Assembly (NCBI GenBank): GCA_039179985.1
Contig: JBCDED010000002.1
Coordinates: 31,933-95,932 of the forward strand
Origin: JBCCMQ01 sp039179985
GTDB taxonomy: Bacteria > Pseudomonadota > Alphaproteobacteria > Rhodobacterales > Rhodobacteraceae
Reading direction: 5' to 3'
Length of the DNA: 64,000 nucleotides
The notes below the pieces were generated by a model. The model was not told where the DNA came from and did not search any database. It worked only from the letters and a program-made list of their open reading frames with translations. The position numbers and the translations under genes were made by a program. Shown here piece by piece: positions 41,967 through 50,908 of this stretch; positions within the stretch are counted from its first letter, which is position 1, and the number at the start of each line of letters is the position of its first letter.

Positions 41967-42245
41967 ATGCGATGGGTGTCGGTGATTTCCCTTTTTGCCT
42001 TCTGCCTTGCGGCGACGGCGATGCCGGCGCAGGCCTGCACGCACCCTGACCCCGCCCGGGACTTAGCGGCTGGCGATTGCGTGCCCAAGGACGGCCGCGT
42101 GCCGATCCACGGGGGCGACTATGGACTCGGTCCCCCGGGGCGCGACGCGGCCTATGTCGTCTTCGACAACGTTGTCTATGTCGTCGATCTGAGCACCCAG
42201 GCCGTCTTGCGCGTCATCGGCCCGATCTCCGGCCTGAGGAACTGA
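41967..42245 (+). CDS. Small secreted protein of unknown function
   Basis: A 92-residue protein with a signal peptide (MRWVSVISLFAFCLAATAMPAQA, cleavage after AQA). The mature part starts CTHPDP, is rich in Asp, Gly and Pro, has two cysteines (a possible disulfide), and ends in a hydrophobic pattern YVVFDNVVYVVDLSTQAVLR. I do not recognise a family with known role. It starts 7 nt after the mmsB stop, so it is probably on the valine operon transcript, though it may belong with neither neighbour. Confidence 0.75.
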   Translation: MRWVSVISLFAFCLAATAMPAQACTHPDPARDLAAGDCVPKDGRVPIHGGDYGLGPPGRDAAYVVFDNVVYVVDLSTQAVLRVIGPISGLRN

Positions 42246-42273
42246 AGACACGCCCTGCCCCACCAACTGCCCG

Positions 42274-45132
42274 CTATTCAGCAGCGACCCGGCGGGCTTC
42301 AAGGATCTCTTTCAGATAGCGCCCGGTGTGGCTTCGCGGTTCGTCGGCCACCTCTTCCGGCGTACCGACGGCCACGATTTCGCCGCCGCCATCGCCGCCT
42401 TCAGGGCCGATGTCGATGATCCAGTCAGCAGTCTTGATCACATCGAGGTTGTGTTCGATGACGATCACAGTGTTGCCCTGTTCGACGAGTTCGTGCAGCA
42501 CTTCCAGGAGCTTGCGAACGTCTTCAAAGTGCAGGCCGGTGGTCGGCTCGTCGAGGATATAAAGCGTGCGGCCCGTGGAGCGTTTTGACAGTTCCTTCGA
42601 CAGTTTCACCCGCTGCGCCTCTCCGCCCGAAAGCGTCGTGGCCTGCTGACCCACCTTGATGTAGCCAAGACCAACGCGGACAAGCGCGTCCATCTTTTCG
42701 CGAATTGACGGCACGGCCTTGAAGAACTCCTGCGCGTCTTCAACGGTCATATCAAGCACGTCGGCGATGCTCTTGCCCTTGAACTTCACCTCCAGCGTCT
42801 CGCGGTTGTACCGCGCGCCGTGGCAGGTTTCGCAGGTGACGTAGACGTCGGGCAGGAAATGCATCTCGATCTTGATAACCCCGTCGCCCTGGCAAGCCTC
42901 GCAACGACCGCCCTTGACGTTGAAGCTAAAGCGCCCCGGCTTGTAGCCCCGCGTTTTCGCCTCGGGAAGACCGGCGAACCAGTCACGGATGGGCGTGAAG
43001 GCGCCGGTGTAAGTCGCGGGGTTCGAACGCGGCGTGCGTCCGATGGGCCGCTGGTCAATGTCGATCACCTTGTCCAGGTGTTCCAGCCCCTTGATCGTCT
43101 CACAGGGCGCCGGGGTCTGCCGCGCGCCGTTGAGGCGCATGGACGCGGTTTTAAACAGCGTTTCGATGGTCAGCGTGGATTTACCGCCGCCCGAAACGCC
43201 GGTGACGCAGACAAACTTGCCCAGCGGGAACTCTGCGGTGACGTCTTTGAGGTTGTTGCCGGTGGCCTTAACCACCTTGATCGACTTGCCATTGCCCTTG
43301 CGGCGTTCGGCAGGCACCGCAATTTCACGCACGCCTGACAGGTATTGCCCGGTGACCGAGGCCGGGTCGGCGGCGATCTCCTCGGGCCGCCCTTTCGAGA
43401 CGACCTGTCCGCCATGGACGCCTGCGCCGGGGCCGATGTCGAACACATAGTCGGCTTCGCGGATCGCCTCTTCGTCATGTTCGACCACGATGACCGTGTT
43501 GCCCTGGTCGCGCAGGTTCTTGAGCGTGCCGAGCAGGCGATCGTTGTCGCGCTGGTGCAGACCGATGGAAGGTTCGTCGAGCACGTAGAGCACCCCGGTC
43601 AGGCCCGAGCCGATTTGCGAGGCCAACCGGATCCGCTGGCTTTCACCGCCCGACAGCGTCCCGCTGGAGCGCGACAAGGTAAGATACTCAAGACCCACGT
43701 TGTTCAGAAAGCCCAGCCGTTCGCGGATTTCCTTCAGGATGGCCCGGGCGATTTCGTTCTTCTGGGCCGACAAATGCTCTGGCGCGTCGGTGATCCAGGT
43801 CAGCGCCTCGCGGATCGACATCTCGACCACCTGGCCGATATGGAGACCAGCGATTTTCACCGCCAACGCTTCTTCCCGCAGGCGGTAGCCGCCGCAGCTG
43901 CCGCAGGGGCGGTTGTTCTGGTAGCGCTCGAACTCTTCGCGGATCCAGTTGGAATCCGTCTCGCGGTAGCGGCGCTCCATGTTCGGGATTACGCCTTCGA
44001 AGGGCCGCGTCACCTGGTAGACGCGCCCGCCCTCGTCGTAGCGGAAGAGTATCTCGTCATCGCCCGAGCCGTAGAGGAAGACCTGCTGGACATGGGCCGG
44101 CAGGTCTTTCCACTTGGTGTTTTTGTCAAACTCGTAGTGGCGCGCGATGGCCTCGATCGTTTGCAGGAAGTAAGGCGACTTGCCCTTGCGCCACGGCGCC
44201 AGCGCACCGTCATAGATCTTGAGGTTCTGGTCCGGCACCACCAAGCGTTCGTCGAAGAACAACTCCACCCCCAGACCGTCGCAGGCCGGGCAGGCCCCGA
44301 AAGGCGCGTTGAACGAAAAAAGGCGCGGCTCGATCTCAGGGATCGTGAAGCCTGAGACCGGGCAGGCGAATTTTTCCGAAAAGGTTATGCGCTCTGGATC
44401 GCCCTGTGTCGGGGCAGTTTCGAGAATCGAAATCCCATCGGCCAGATCAAGCGCGGTGCGCAGGCTGTCGGCAAGCCGGGTTTCCAGCCCCTCGCGCACA
44501 ACGATCCGGTCCACCACCACATCAATGTCATGACGGAATTTCTTGTCGAGTGTGGGCGGCTCTTCCAGTTCGTAGAACTGCCCGTCGACCTTCACGCGTT
44601 GAAAGCCCTGCTTGCGCAGTTCGGCAAACTCCTTGCGGTATTCGCCTTTCCGGTCACGCACGATGGGCGCCAGAAGATAGCCGCGCGTCCCCTCTTCCAG
44701 CGCCATGATCCGGTCGACCATATCTTGTACCTGCTGTGCCTCAATCGGCAGCCCGGTGGCCGGAGAATATGGCGTACCAACCCGCGCGAAGAGCAGGCGG
44801 AGGTAGTCGTAGATCTCGGTGACCGTGCCCACTGTGGACCGCGGGTTCTTGGACGTGGTCTTCTGCTCGATGGAAATCGCCGGGCTGAGGCCCGAGATGT
44901 GATCGACATCGGGTTTTTCCATCATGTCGAGGAACTGCCGCGCGTAGGCCGAAAGGCTCTCCACATACCGCCGCTGGCCTTCCGCGTAGATCGTATCGAA
45001 GGCGAGCGAAGACTTTCCGGAACCGGAAAGTCCTGTGATTACAACAAGTTCATCGCGGGGGATGTCCACGTCGATTGATTTGAGGTTGTGCTCGCGCGCG
45101 CCGCGCACCTCGATCTTCTTCAATTCGGGCAT
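42274..45132 (-). CDS. uvrA: Excinuclease ABC subunit A
   Basis: A 952-residue UvrA, the damage-recognition ATPase of nucleotide excision repair. Two ABC modules are present: Walker A GLSGSGKSSLAFDT near the N-terminus and GVSGGGKSTLTIET (about 650), two LSGGE signatures (SGTLSGGESQRIRLA and TTLSGGEAQRVKLS), and zinc-finger cysteines (CPVSGF..., CEACQGDG... CETCHG). The ATG at 45132 is preferred because GAGGA lies 7 nt upstream. A LexA box lies 65-79 nt before the start, so it belongs to the SOS regulon together with lexA here. Confidence 0.97.
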   Translation of the reverse strand: MPELKKIEVRGAREHNLKSIDVDIPRDELVVITGLSGSGKSSLAFDTIYAEGQRRYVESLSAYARQFLDMMEKPDVDHISGLSPAISIEQKTTSKNPRSTVGTVTEIYDYLRLLFARVGTPYSPATGLPIEAQQVQDMVDRIMALEEGTRGYLLAPIVRDRKGEYRKEFAELRKQGFQRVKVDGQFYELEEPPTLDKKFRHDIDVVVDRIVVREGLETRLADSLRTALDLADGISILETAPTQGDPERITFSEKFACPVSGFTIPEIEPRLFSFNAPFGACPACDGLGVELFFDERLVVPDQNLKIYDGALAPWRKGKSPYFLQTIEAIARHYEFDKNTKWKDLPAHVQQVFLYGSGDDEILFRYDEGGRVYQVTRPFEGVIPNMERRYRETDSNWIREEFERYQNNRPCGSCGGYRLREEALAVKIAGLHIGQVVEMSIREALTWITDAPEHLSAQKNEIARAILKEIRERLGFLNNVGLEYLTLSRSSGTLSGGESQRIRLASQIGSGLTGVLYVLDEPSIGLHQRDNDRLLGTLKNLRDQGNTVIVVEHDEEAIREADYVFDIGPGAGVHGGQVVSKGRPEEIAADPASVTGQYLSGVREIAVPAERRKGNGKSIKVVKATGNNLKDVTAEFPLGKFVCVTGVSGGGKSTLTIETLFKTASMRLNGARQTPAPCETIKGLEHLDKVIDIDQRPIGRTPRSNPATYTGAFTPIRDWFAGLPEAKTRGYKPGRFSFNVKGGRCEACQGDGVIKIEMHFLPDVYVTCETCHGARYNRETLEVKFKGKSIADVLDMTVEDAQEFFKAVPSIREKMDALVRVGLGYIKVGQQATTLSGGEAQRVKLSKELSKRSTGRTLYILDEPTTGLHFEDVRKLLEVLHELVEQGNTVIVIEHNLDVIKTADWIIDIGPEGGDGGGEIVAVGTPEEVADEPRSHTGRYLKEILEARRVAAE

Positions 45133-45196
45133 GTGCCGGTCCTCACCAATCCCGAACACATAAGCGAAGCGGCGTGAGTCTCCAATGAAAAAGTGA

Positions 45197-45211
45197 GAAC
45201 AAAATGTGAAC
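45197..45211. promoter_or_regulatory. LexA (SOS) box upstream of uvrA
   Basis: GAAC-N7-GAAC (GAAC at 45197-45200 and 45208-45211), the alphaproteobacterial LexA operator, identical in form to the first box at lexA. It lies 65 nt before the uvrA ATG and about 150 nt before the divergent GTG at 45360, so uvrA is the more likely target. Confidence 0.8.
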
Positions 45212-45359
45212 TACAGCGCTTGCGCCTTAGACTTTGGCACCCCGAAGAGGCGGTGTGCCATCCGCGTGCCGTGACGGCATTGCCCCATTTTGGCCACGCT
45301 TTTGCGCGCTTCCCGCCGCAGAGTGCGCCTAGGTTCGTCACGATCTGACGGAGAGCGGA

Positions 45360-46385
45360 GTGACCTTCCAGTTCAAGCGCCTTTTGCCCGGACTTTTCTG
45401 GGCAATCTGCCCGTCCTTTGCGCAGGCGCGCGAGGGCTGGGCTTTGTCGCCTGACGCGTTGCGCACCAGCTTTGACAACATCGCCCGCGTGGAGGCTGTC
45501 GGCCTTGGTCCCGCCCTTCTGACCGCGGCCCTCGTGGCGCTGATGGCCTGGCATGCCATGCGGTTCGATGCCTCCGCCAGAGAGCTTTCGGCTTTCCGGC
45601 TCCTGCCAGCCGGTCTGGCGCTGCGCGTCTCCTTCGGCGCCATTCTGATCCTCGGCCTGATCGGGGCGTTTCCTGCACCGGGAACCATGCGGTACCACGC
45701 CGCGCAACTGATCGTCCCCGATGCCTCGCTGCACCACGCTACCTATGAGACCGCAATCTGGTTTTCCACTGCCTTCACGGCGCTCTTGCTTATTACCGGG
45801 CTCCTGACAAGGCTTGGGGCCCTGCTCCTGGTCGCGCTGACTGCCTACGGCGCGGTCACCTTCGGCGGCGGGCTCGCTGGCCCGGACGGCCTGATCGTGC
45901 TGGCCGCCTGTCTTTTGATCCTTCTTTGCGACGATGGCACAGCGGCGGTCGAGCGTCTCGTGACGCAAAAACCGGCCTACGTTCCGCCCGCCGCGATCTC
46001 GGGAGCGGCCTGGCGGACTGCTCAGATTCTCTTTGGCATCGCGCTGATTTGGGACGGCTTTATCGGCGGGTTTCTGGCACCCTCTGTCCGCGTGACCCTG
46101 ATCGAACAGTCCGGTGTATCGATCCTTGGCTTCTCTTCGATCGCGCTCGTCCAGACCTTCGGCGCGGCAACTACCGTCGCCGGAATCCTGCTGATCCTTG
46201 GCTTGGCCACGCGCCTGGCCGCGCTGATGGCGGTGCTGGTGCAGGCCGCGCTTGCGGTTGTTCTGGGGGTACCAGTGGGGGCCTATCTGCACCTTTATGC
46301 CCTTGGCGCCGTCTTTGCCCTGTGTACCCCGTCGGTCGTGCAAACCGTGAGCGCCCCCATGGACGGGAGGCCGCGCCATGCATGA
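45360..46385 (+). CDS. Duplicated DoxX-like membrane protein
   Basis: A 341-residue polytopic protein starting at GTG (45360; GGAG about 8 nt upstream). It begins with a signal-like hydrophobic stretch ending SFAQA. Two related halves are visible: GLLTRLGALLLVALTAYGAV (about 150-169) and GLATRLAALMAVLVQAALAV (about 282-301) sit at matching places in two four-helix units that resemble DoxX. The function of such proteins is unclear (quinone/redox or metabolite-related roles have been proposed for DoxX). It overlaps the next gene by 8 nt, so the two form a unit. A 13-bp palindrome TGCCGT-G-ACGGCA (45267-45279) lies upstream. Confidence 0.7.
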   Translation: MTFQFKRLLPGLFWAICPSFAQAREGWALSPDALRTSFDNIARVEAVGLGPALLTAALVALMAWHAMRFDASARELSAFRLLPAGLALRVSFGAILILGLIGAFPAPGTMRYHAAQLIVPDASLHHATYETAIWFSTAFTALLLITGLLTRLGALLLVALTAYGAVTFGGGLAGPDGLIVLAACLLILLCDDGTAAVERLVTQKPAYVPPAAISGAAWRTAQILFGIALIWDGFIGGFLAPSVRVTLIEQSGVSILGFSSIALVQTFGAATTVAGILLILGLATRLAALMAVLVQAALAVVLGVPVGAYLHLYALGAVFALCTPSVVQTVSAPMDGRPRHA

Positions 46386-47352
46386 CCGGTACCTCCTGCC
46401 CGATCTGGAACGCACTCTGTCGGCCCATACGCTTTCGGACCTGCCGGCCGAGCTGCTTTGGGCGCTGGTGCCACTTCGGCCCGGCGCGCGGCGCACGGCG
46501 AAAATAGCCAAGCCCTCAAAGCCATATCCGGCGCCAAAGCCCCAACCGGCGCCGAAGCCACGCCGCGCCGCTGTTGCACCGGCGACGTCCGCTGCCCGCA
46601 GAGCTCTTGCCAAGCCGCAATTCAAAAAGGGCGCCAGTCCAAAGCCGAGGTCACCGCGAAAGCGCGCCGGACTCTTCCATTTCCGCATGCCGGCCTTGCC
46701 GAAGACGAAGGCACTGTTCCCCCACCCGGCCATGCGCCCGACCACACACCGGACCAAGCGCCCGGCCACACGCTCCGCGATCCAGGAGCTGTTCCAGTCG
46801 AGAATCCGCATTCCGCAGCGCAGCCTGCACATCGCGGCAAGTCTGTCGATCTTTGTGCTGCTAGCGGGCTTTGGCACCCTCGCCCCGCGTGCCGAAGATC
46901 CGATGCCCCATGTGGCCTTTGTCGGGGACCTCCCCATTCCACAGACCGAGCTGATCGTTCAACCCTATCGGGACGGGCGCTGGACGCTGATCGTGGAAAC
47001 CAAGGACTTTCTTTTCATCGATCTCTGCGGCGACGTCATTCCCGACGACGTGGTTGTTGGAAAGGCGCAGGTGCATCTCGGTAACCGCCTTCTTGGTACT
47101 GCCACGTCTCCGATCTTCGACCTCGGCGATCTGCCGCCAGGACAGCATACGATCTGGGTTACGCTGCAAGACCTCAAGCACAAGCCGTATGCAACGGAGA
47201 CCGGGCCGCTTTCCAAGACGATCACGGTGACGATCCCCGAACAGTCGGTGCCCGGTGGCAAGCCTGAGGTTTCGCCGGTGCCCGCCCCCCTTCCGGAAGC
47301 GGCGCCTGAACGCCCCTTCCTGTCCAGTCTCGGAAAGGGAGTGGAAATCTGA
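46378..47352 (+). CDS. Unknown protein: basic Pro/Lys/Ala linker, single membrane helix, periplasmic domain
   Basis: A 324-residue protein. Residues 1-35 form a short cytoplasmic segment (LERTLSAHTLSDLPAELLWA); 40-145 are a very basic, low-complexity Lys/Arg/Pro/Ala linker; one membrane helix follows at about 149-168 (HIAASLSIFVLLAGFGTLA); residues 170-290 form a beta-rich periplasmic domain (GDLPIPQTELIVQPYRDGRW, HLGNRLLGTATSPIFDL, LPPGQHTIWVTLQDL), then a proline-rich tail. No family recognised. The basic linker could touch nucleic acid or acidic lipids. It is coupled by an 8-nt overlap to the DoxX-like gene, so the two probably act together. Its stop is 1 nt from the convergent lpdA stop. 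Confidence 0.7.
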   Translation: MHDRYLLPDLERTLSAHTLSDLPAELLWALVPLRPGARRTAKIAKPSKPYPAPKPQPAPKPRRAAVAPATSAARRALAKPQFKKGASPKPRSPRKRAGLFHFRMPALPKTKALFPHPAMRPTTHRTKRPATRSAIQELFQSRIRIPQRSLHIAASLSIFVLLAGFGTLAPRAEDPMPHVAFVGDLPIPQTELIVQPYRDGRWTLIVETKDFLFIDLCGDVIPDDVVVGKAQVHLGNRLLGTATSPIFDLGDLPPGQHTIWVTLQDLKHKPYATETGPLSKTITVTIPEQSVPGGKPEVSPVPAPLPEAAPERPFLSSLGKGVEI

Positions 47353-47353
47353 C

Positions 47354-48751
47354 CTAGAAGTGGATGGCGCGCCCGTAGGCGTCGAGCACACTTTCGTGCA
47401 TCATCTCGCTGAGGGTCGGATGCGGGAAGACCGTTTCCATCAGGTCCTCTTCCGTCGTCTCCAGCTGGCGGCCCACGACGTAGCCCTGAATGAGCTCGGT
47501 CACTTCCGCGCCGATCATATGTGCGCCCAGTAGTTCACCGGTTTTGGCGTCAAAGACGGTTTTGACCAAGCCTTCGGGCTCGCCCAGGGCAATCGCCTTG
47601 CCGTTGCCGATGAAGGGGAAGCGGCCGACCTTGATGTCGTATCCCAGTTCCTTGGCCTTTGCCTCGGAATAGCCAACGCTGGCGACCTGCGGCTGGCAGT
47701 AGGTGCAGCCGGCGATGCTTTGGGGTTTCACCGGATGGACGTTATTCTTGCCAGCAATCAGTTCGGCCACCATGACACCCTCGTGGCTGGCCTTGTGCGC
47801 AAGCCAGGGCGCTCCGGCGATATCGCCGATGGCATAGAGACCCTCAACGCCCGTTCGGCAGAATGCGTCGGTCACCACATGGGTGCGGTCAATCTTAACC
47901 CCCAGGGCTTCGAGCCCGAGACCTTCCACATTTCCGACAATTCCGACGGCCGAAATGACCGTATCAAAGTCGTGGGTTTCTGTTTTGCCACCTGCCTCGA
48001 TATGGGCGGTGACCTTGCCCTTGCCGCGGTCGAGCTGCTTGACCATGGCCTTTTCCATGATCTTCATGCCCTGCTTGGCAAAGCTCTTTTTGGCGAATGC
48101 GCTGATCTCTTCGTCTTCCACGGGCAGGATGCGGTCCATGACCTCCACCACCGTCGTCTCCGCGCCAAGCGTGTTGTAGAAGCTGGCGAACTCTATCCCA
48201 ATAGCGCCAGAGCCGATGACCAGAAGCTTTTTGGGCATCCGGGCGGGCACAAGGGCGTGTTTGTAGGTCCAGACGAGATCACCATCCGCTTCAAGCCCCG
48301 GCAACTCGCGCGCGCGCGCGCCGGTGGCCAGAATAATGTTCGGCGCTTTCAGTGTTTCGGTGCCCTTCTCGGTCTTGACGCTGACTGTGCCTTTGGCGGC
48401 AATCGTTGCCTCACCCATGATGGCGGTGATCTTGTTCTTTTTCACCAGGTGGCTGACGCCCGAGGACAGCTGCTTGGCCACCGCGCGGCTGCGTTTGACC
48501 ACGGCCTCCAGATCATAGCCCACGCCATCTGCTTTCAGACCGAAGTCCTTCGCGCGTTCCATAAGATGGAAGACTTCCGATGACCGAAGCATGGCCTTTG
48601 TGGGGATGCAGCCCCAGTTCAGGCAGATGCCGCCCATATGTTCGCGTTCGATGATCGCGGTGTTCAGACCAAGTTGCGCCGCGCGTATGGCGGCGACGTA
48701 CCCGCCGGGTCCTGCACCTATAACCACAACATCAAACGTCTGATCGGCCAT
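47354..48751 (-). CDS. lpdA: Dihydrolipoyl dehydrogenase
   Basis: A 465-residue flavoprotein disulfide reductase (E3) of 2-oxoacid dehydrogenase or glycine cleavage complexes. It has the FAD motif VVVIGAGPGGYVAAI, the redox-active cysteines in GGICLNWGCIPTKAML (about 41-56), the NAD motif VIGSGAIGIEFA and the C-terminal HPTLSEMMHE with the catalytic His. The ATG at 48751 has GGAGGG just upstream. No E1/E2 gene is adjacent, so which complex it serves is not shown. A striking inverted repeat lies 23 nt upstream. Confidence 0.95.
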   Translation of the reverse strand: MADQTFDVVVIGAGPGGYVAAIRAAQLGLNTAIIEREHMGGICLNWGCIPTKAMLRSSEVFHLMERAKDFGLKADGVGYDLEAVVKRSRAVAKQLSSGVSHLVKKNKITAIMGEATIAAKGTVSVKTEKGTETLKAPNIILATGARARELPGLEADGDLVWTYKHALVPARMPKKLLVIGSGAIGIEFASFYNTLGAETTVVEVMDRILPVEDEEISAFAKKSFAKQGMKIMEKAMVKQLDRGKGKVTAHIEAGGKTETHDFDTVISAVGIVGNVEGLGLEALGVKIDRTHVVTDAFCRTGVEGLYAIGDIAGAPWLAHKASHEGVMVAELIAGKNNVHPVKPQSIAGCTYCQPQVASVGYSEAKAKELGYDIKVGRFPFIGNGKAIALGEPEGLVKTVFDAKTGELLGAHMIGAEVTELIQGYVVGRQLETTEEDLMETVFPHPTLSEMMHESVLDAYGRAIHF

Positions 48752-48773
48752 GGGGCCCTCCGAATCCAAGAAT

Positions 48774-48795
48774 GGTAGTTTGACGTTAAACTACC
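48774..48795. promoter_or_regulatory. Perfect 8+8 inverted repeat before lpdA
   Basis: GGTAGTTT (48774-48781) and AAACTACC (48788-48795) are exact inverted repeats around a 6-nt centre (GACGTT). It lies 23-44 nt before the lpdA ATG, where it could be an operator at the promoter or a hairpin in the mRNA leader. A T-tract does not follow on either strand. No matching known motif comes to mind. Confidence 0.6.
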
Positions 48796-48890
48796 TGTGG
48801 CCGCGGCTCTAGCATTCAAGGTGTCGCGCATAGCGGGATTGCACGCAGGGTTTACCTTGCGGTATCCGGCGTGACTTCTGCGCCGTCCTG

Positions 48891-49472
48891 TCAGGCGGCG
48901 CGGAGGGCTCTGACCACAGCGCCGTAGCCGCCTTCGGTTTCGACGAAAGCGCGTTCCGGTGTTGTATGCGGCCGCTGCAGTGCCTCATTGCGCGTCGGAA
49001 AGCGGCCGAAGCGGCGGATAACCTCGCGGTGCGCCTTGGCGTGCACCAGGTGGTCGGGAACACTTGCAAGGCGCGTCGCCATCAACCGGACGCAGCGGTC
49101 CTGATCGTAGAGGCATTCTGAATGCAGGAGCGGGGTGTAGAAGAACTGGCGCTGCGGCTCGGGCAGGCGCAGATCCCAGCCCCGCTCAATCGCTTTCTTC
49201 GCCACGGCCCGCGCCTTGCCATCGGTGGCGAACGACCGACCGTCGCCCCGGAACAGATTGCGCGGAAACTGATCAACCAGGATCAGAGCGGCAAGCGTCC
49301 CCTCGGGCGTCGCGCACCAGTCGTCAAGCGCGGCAAGATCCGCTTCGGCGGCAGTCCATGCTTCAAGAAAACGATCACGGATCGCGGCGTCTACCGCGTC
49401 ATCCTGTTTGTACCACCCGGACGTCCCGACCTCTTCCAGCCAGAAACTGAGTACTTCGGTTGGGCTTACCAT
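48891..49472 (-). CDS. DUF924 family protein
   Basis: A 193-residue all-helical, TPR-like protein of the DUF924 family; no signal peptide or membrane helix. Family marks seen: EVLSFWLEEVG near the N-terminus, ILVDQFPRNLFRGDGRSFATD (about 82-101), FFYTPLLHSECLYDQD and HAKAHREVIRRFGRFPTRN. Biochemical role is not known. It lies between lpdA and an MFS gene on the same strand with 51 nt to the latter. Confidence 0.9.
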   Translation of the reverse strand: MVSPTEVLSFWLEEVGTSGWYKQDDAVDAAIRDRFLEAWTAAEADLAALDDWCATPEGTLAALILVDQFPRNLFRGDGRSFATDGKARAVAKKAIERGWDLRLPEPQRQFFYTPLLHSECLYDQDRCVRLMATRLASVPDHLVHAKAHREVIRRFGRFPTRNEALQRPHTTPERAFVETEGGYGAVVRALRAA

Positions 49473-49523
49473 CTGCCCCTCCTCCTTGGGATGTCCCCCC
49501 AGGCCACTTGAATCTTTACAGTT

Positions 49524-50819
49524 TTATGACGACTTGGCAACGCTCGCGTGGCCGTCGCCGTCCGCTTCTTCTTCGGCAGCATTGTCGATATAGATCTCCT
49601 GCGCAGTTTCGATGGCGACCGGCGAGACGCCGGGCACGACCGGTGCATAGCTGACCGGCTCGTATTCGTCCTGGGCGTAGCTGCTTTCGCGCTGTGTCAT
49701 CCGGAAGGCCGTGTAGACGGCGATCGACGCCAGAAGCACTGCCAGAAACAGCCAGAACCCGCCGGGTCCGATGGCATCCATGATCCAACCTGTAACGAGC
49801 GGGCCCGCAATTGCTCCCAGCCCGTTGACGAAGAGAAGCCCGCCCGAGGCCGCCGCCATATCGTCGGTTTCGAGGTAGTCGTTGAGATAGGCGATGAGCA
49901 GCGAATAAAGTGGGTTCGACACTCCACCCACCAGAAAGCCCGCCGCCAGAACAACGGTAAAGCTGCTGCCGATGGTCAGCCCCACGATCGCTCCGAAAAG
50001 GCCAAGAACCGCGGCGCCCAGAACCAGCACGCGCCGGTCCATCCGGTCCGAAAGCCAGCCGATAGGATATTGCAGGATGAGCGAGCCGACAAAAATCGCC
50101 GCAACAAAGGTCGAAACTTCGGCCACGGAAAAGCCCGCAAGCGTTGCGTAAACTGCCGACATACCGAACTGTGCTGAGAAGACCCCGCCGAGCAGAAACA
50201 TGCCCACGAAGGCCAGTGGCGAGTTGTGGTAAAGTTCCCGCAGGGACATGGGTTTGGTGGTCTCAAAGGCCGGTGTCGGCGTAATCGACAGAAGGATCGG
50301 GGCGAAGGACAGCGATACCAGTACCGAGGGGATCACAAAAAGAAGCCAACCAGCCGGGTCCGCCACGTTCAAAAGCCCCTGCGCCGCGACGATCCCGAGC
50401 ATCTGGACGATCATATATAGCGACAGCGCCTTGCCCCGCGTGTCATTGGTGGCGGCGTTGTTCAGCCAGCTTTCGGCGGTGACATAGGCGCCTGAAAGGC
50501 AAAACCCGACCAGCACCCTGAGCAGAATCCAGCTGTAGGGATCGGTCATCGCCGGGTAGAGAATGACGGCTGCGGACAGGAACGACCCGAGCGCCGCGAA
50601 GACACGCACGTGGCCCACGCGCCGGATGAACTCCGGCGTCAGCCGCGAGCCACCGAGAAAGCCCACGAAATAGGCCGATGTAATCAGCGAAAGATCAAAG
50701 GTCGAAAAACCTTCGATGTTGCCGCGGATGCCCATGAGCGTGGCCTGCATGCCGTTGCCGACCTGCAGGAGCATCATGCCCAGAAGCAACGCCCAAACAC
50801 TTGCCAGAACCGATAACAT
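49524..50819 (-). CDS. MFS transporter, YcaD-like
   Basis: A 431-residue major facilitator with 12 probable helices and an acidic cytoplasmic tail. The first part (VWALLLGMMLLQVGNGMQAT, then GFLGGSRLTPEFIRRVGHVR) matches the YcaD-type branch, and the DRMDRR loop between helices 8 and 9 is the usual MFS A-motif copy. Substrate unknown. The ATG at 50819 is preferred; the frame is open upstream to 50888 but those residues lack hydrophobicity. It lies between the queA gene upstream and DUF924 downstream on the same strand. Confidence 0.9.
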   Translation of the reverse strand: MLSVLASVWALLLGMMLLQVGNGMQATLMGIRGNIEGFSTFDLSLITSAYFVGFLGGSRLTPEFIRRVGHVRVFAALGSFLSAAVILYPAMTDPYSWILLRVLVGFCLSGAYVTAESWLNNAATNDTRGKALSLYMIVQMLGIVAAQGLLNVADPAGWLLFVIPSVLVSLSFAPILLSITPTPAFETTKPMSLRELYHNSPLAFVGMFLLGGVFSAQFGMSAVYATLAGFSVAEVSTFVAAIFVGSLILQYPIGWLSDRMDRRVLVLGAAVLGLFGAIVGLTIGSSFTVVLAAGFLVGGVSNPLYSLLIAYLNDYLETDDMAAASGGLLFVNGLGAIAGPLVTGWIMDAIGPGGFWLFLAVLLASIAVYTAFRMTQRESSYAQDEYEPVSYAPVVPGVSPVAIETAQEIYIDNAAEEEADGDGHASVAKSS

Positions 50820-50908
50820 CGCCTGCCCTGCTCCTCGCGGTTCGTCCCTTTGCGTTACGCAGTTCCGCCGTGCCAGGCTGTCGCGCAAACGACGTGCGCA
50901 GGTCGAAT

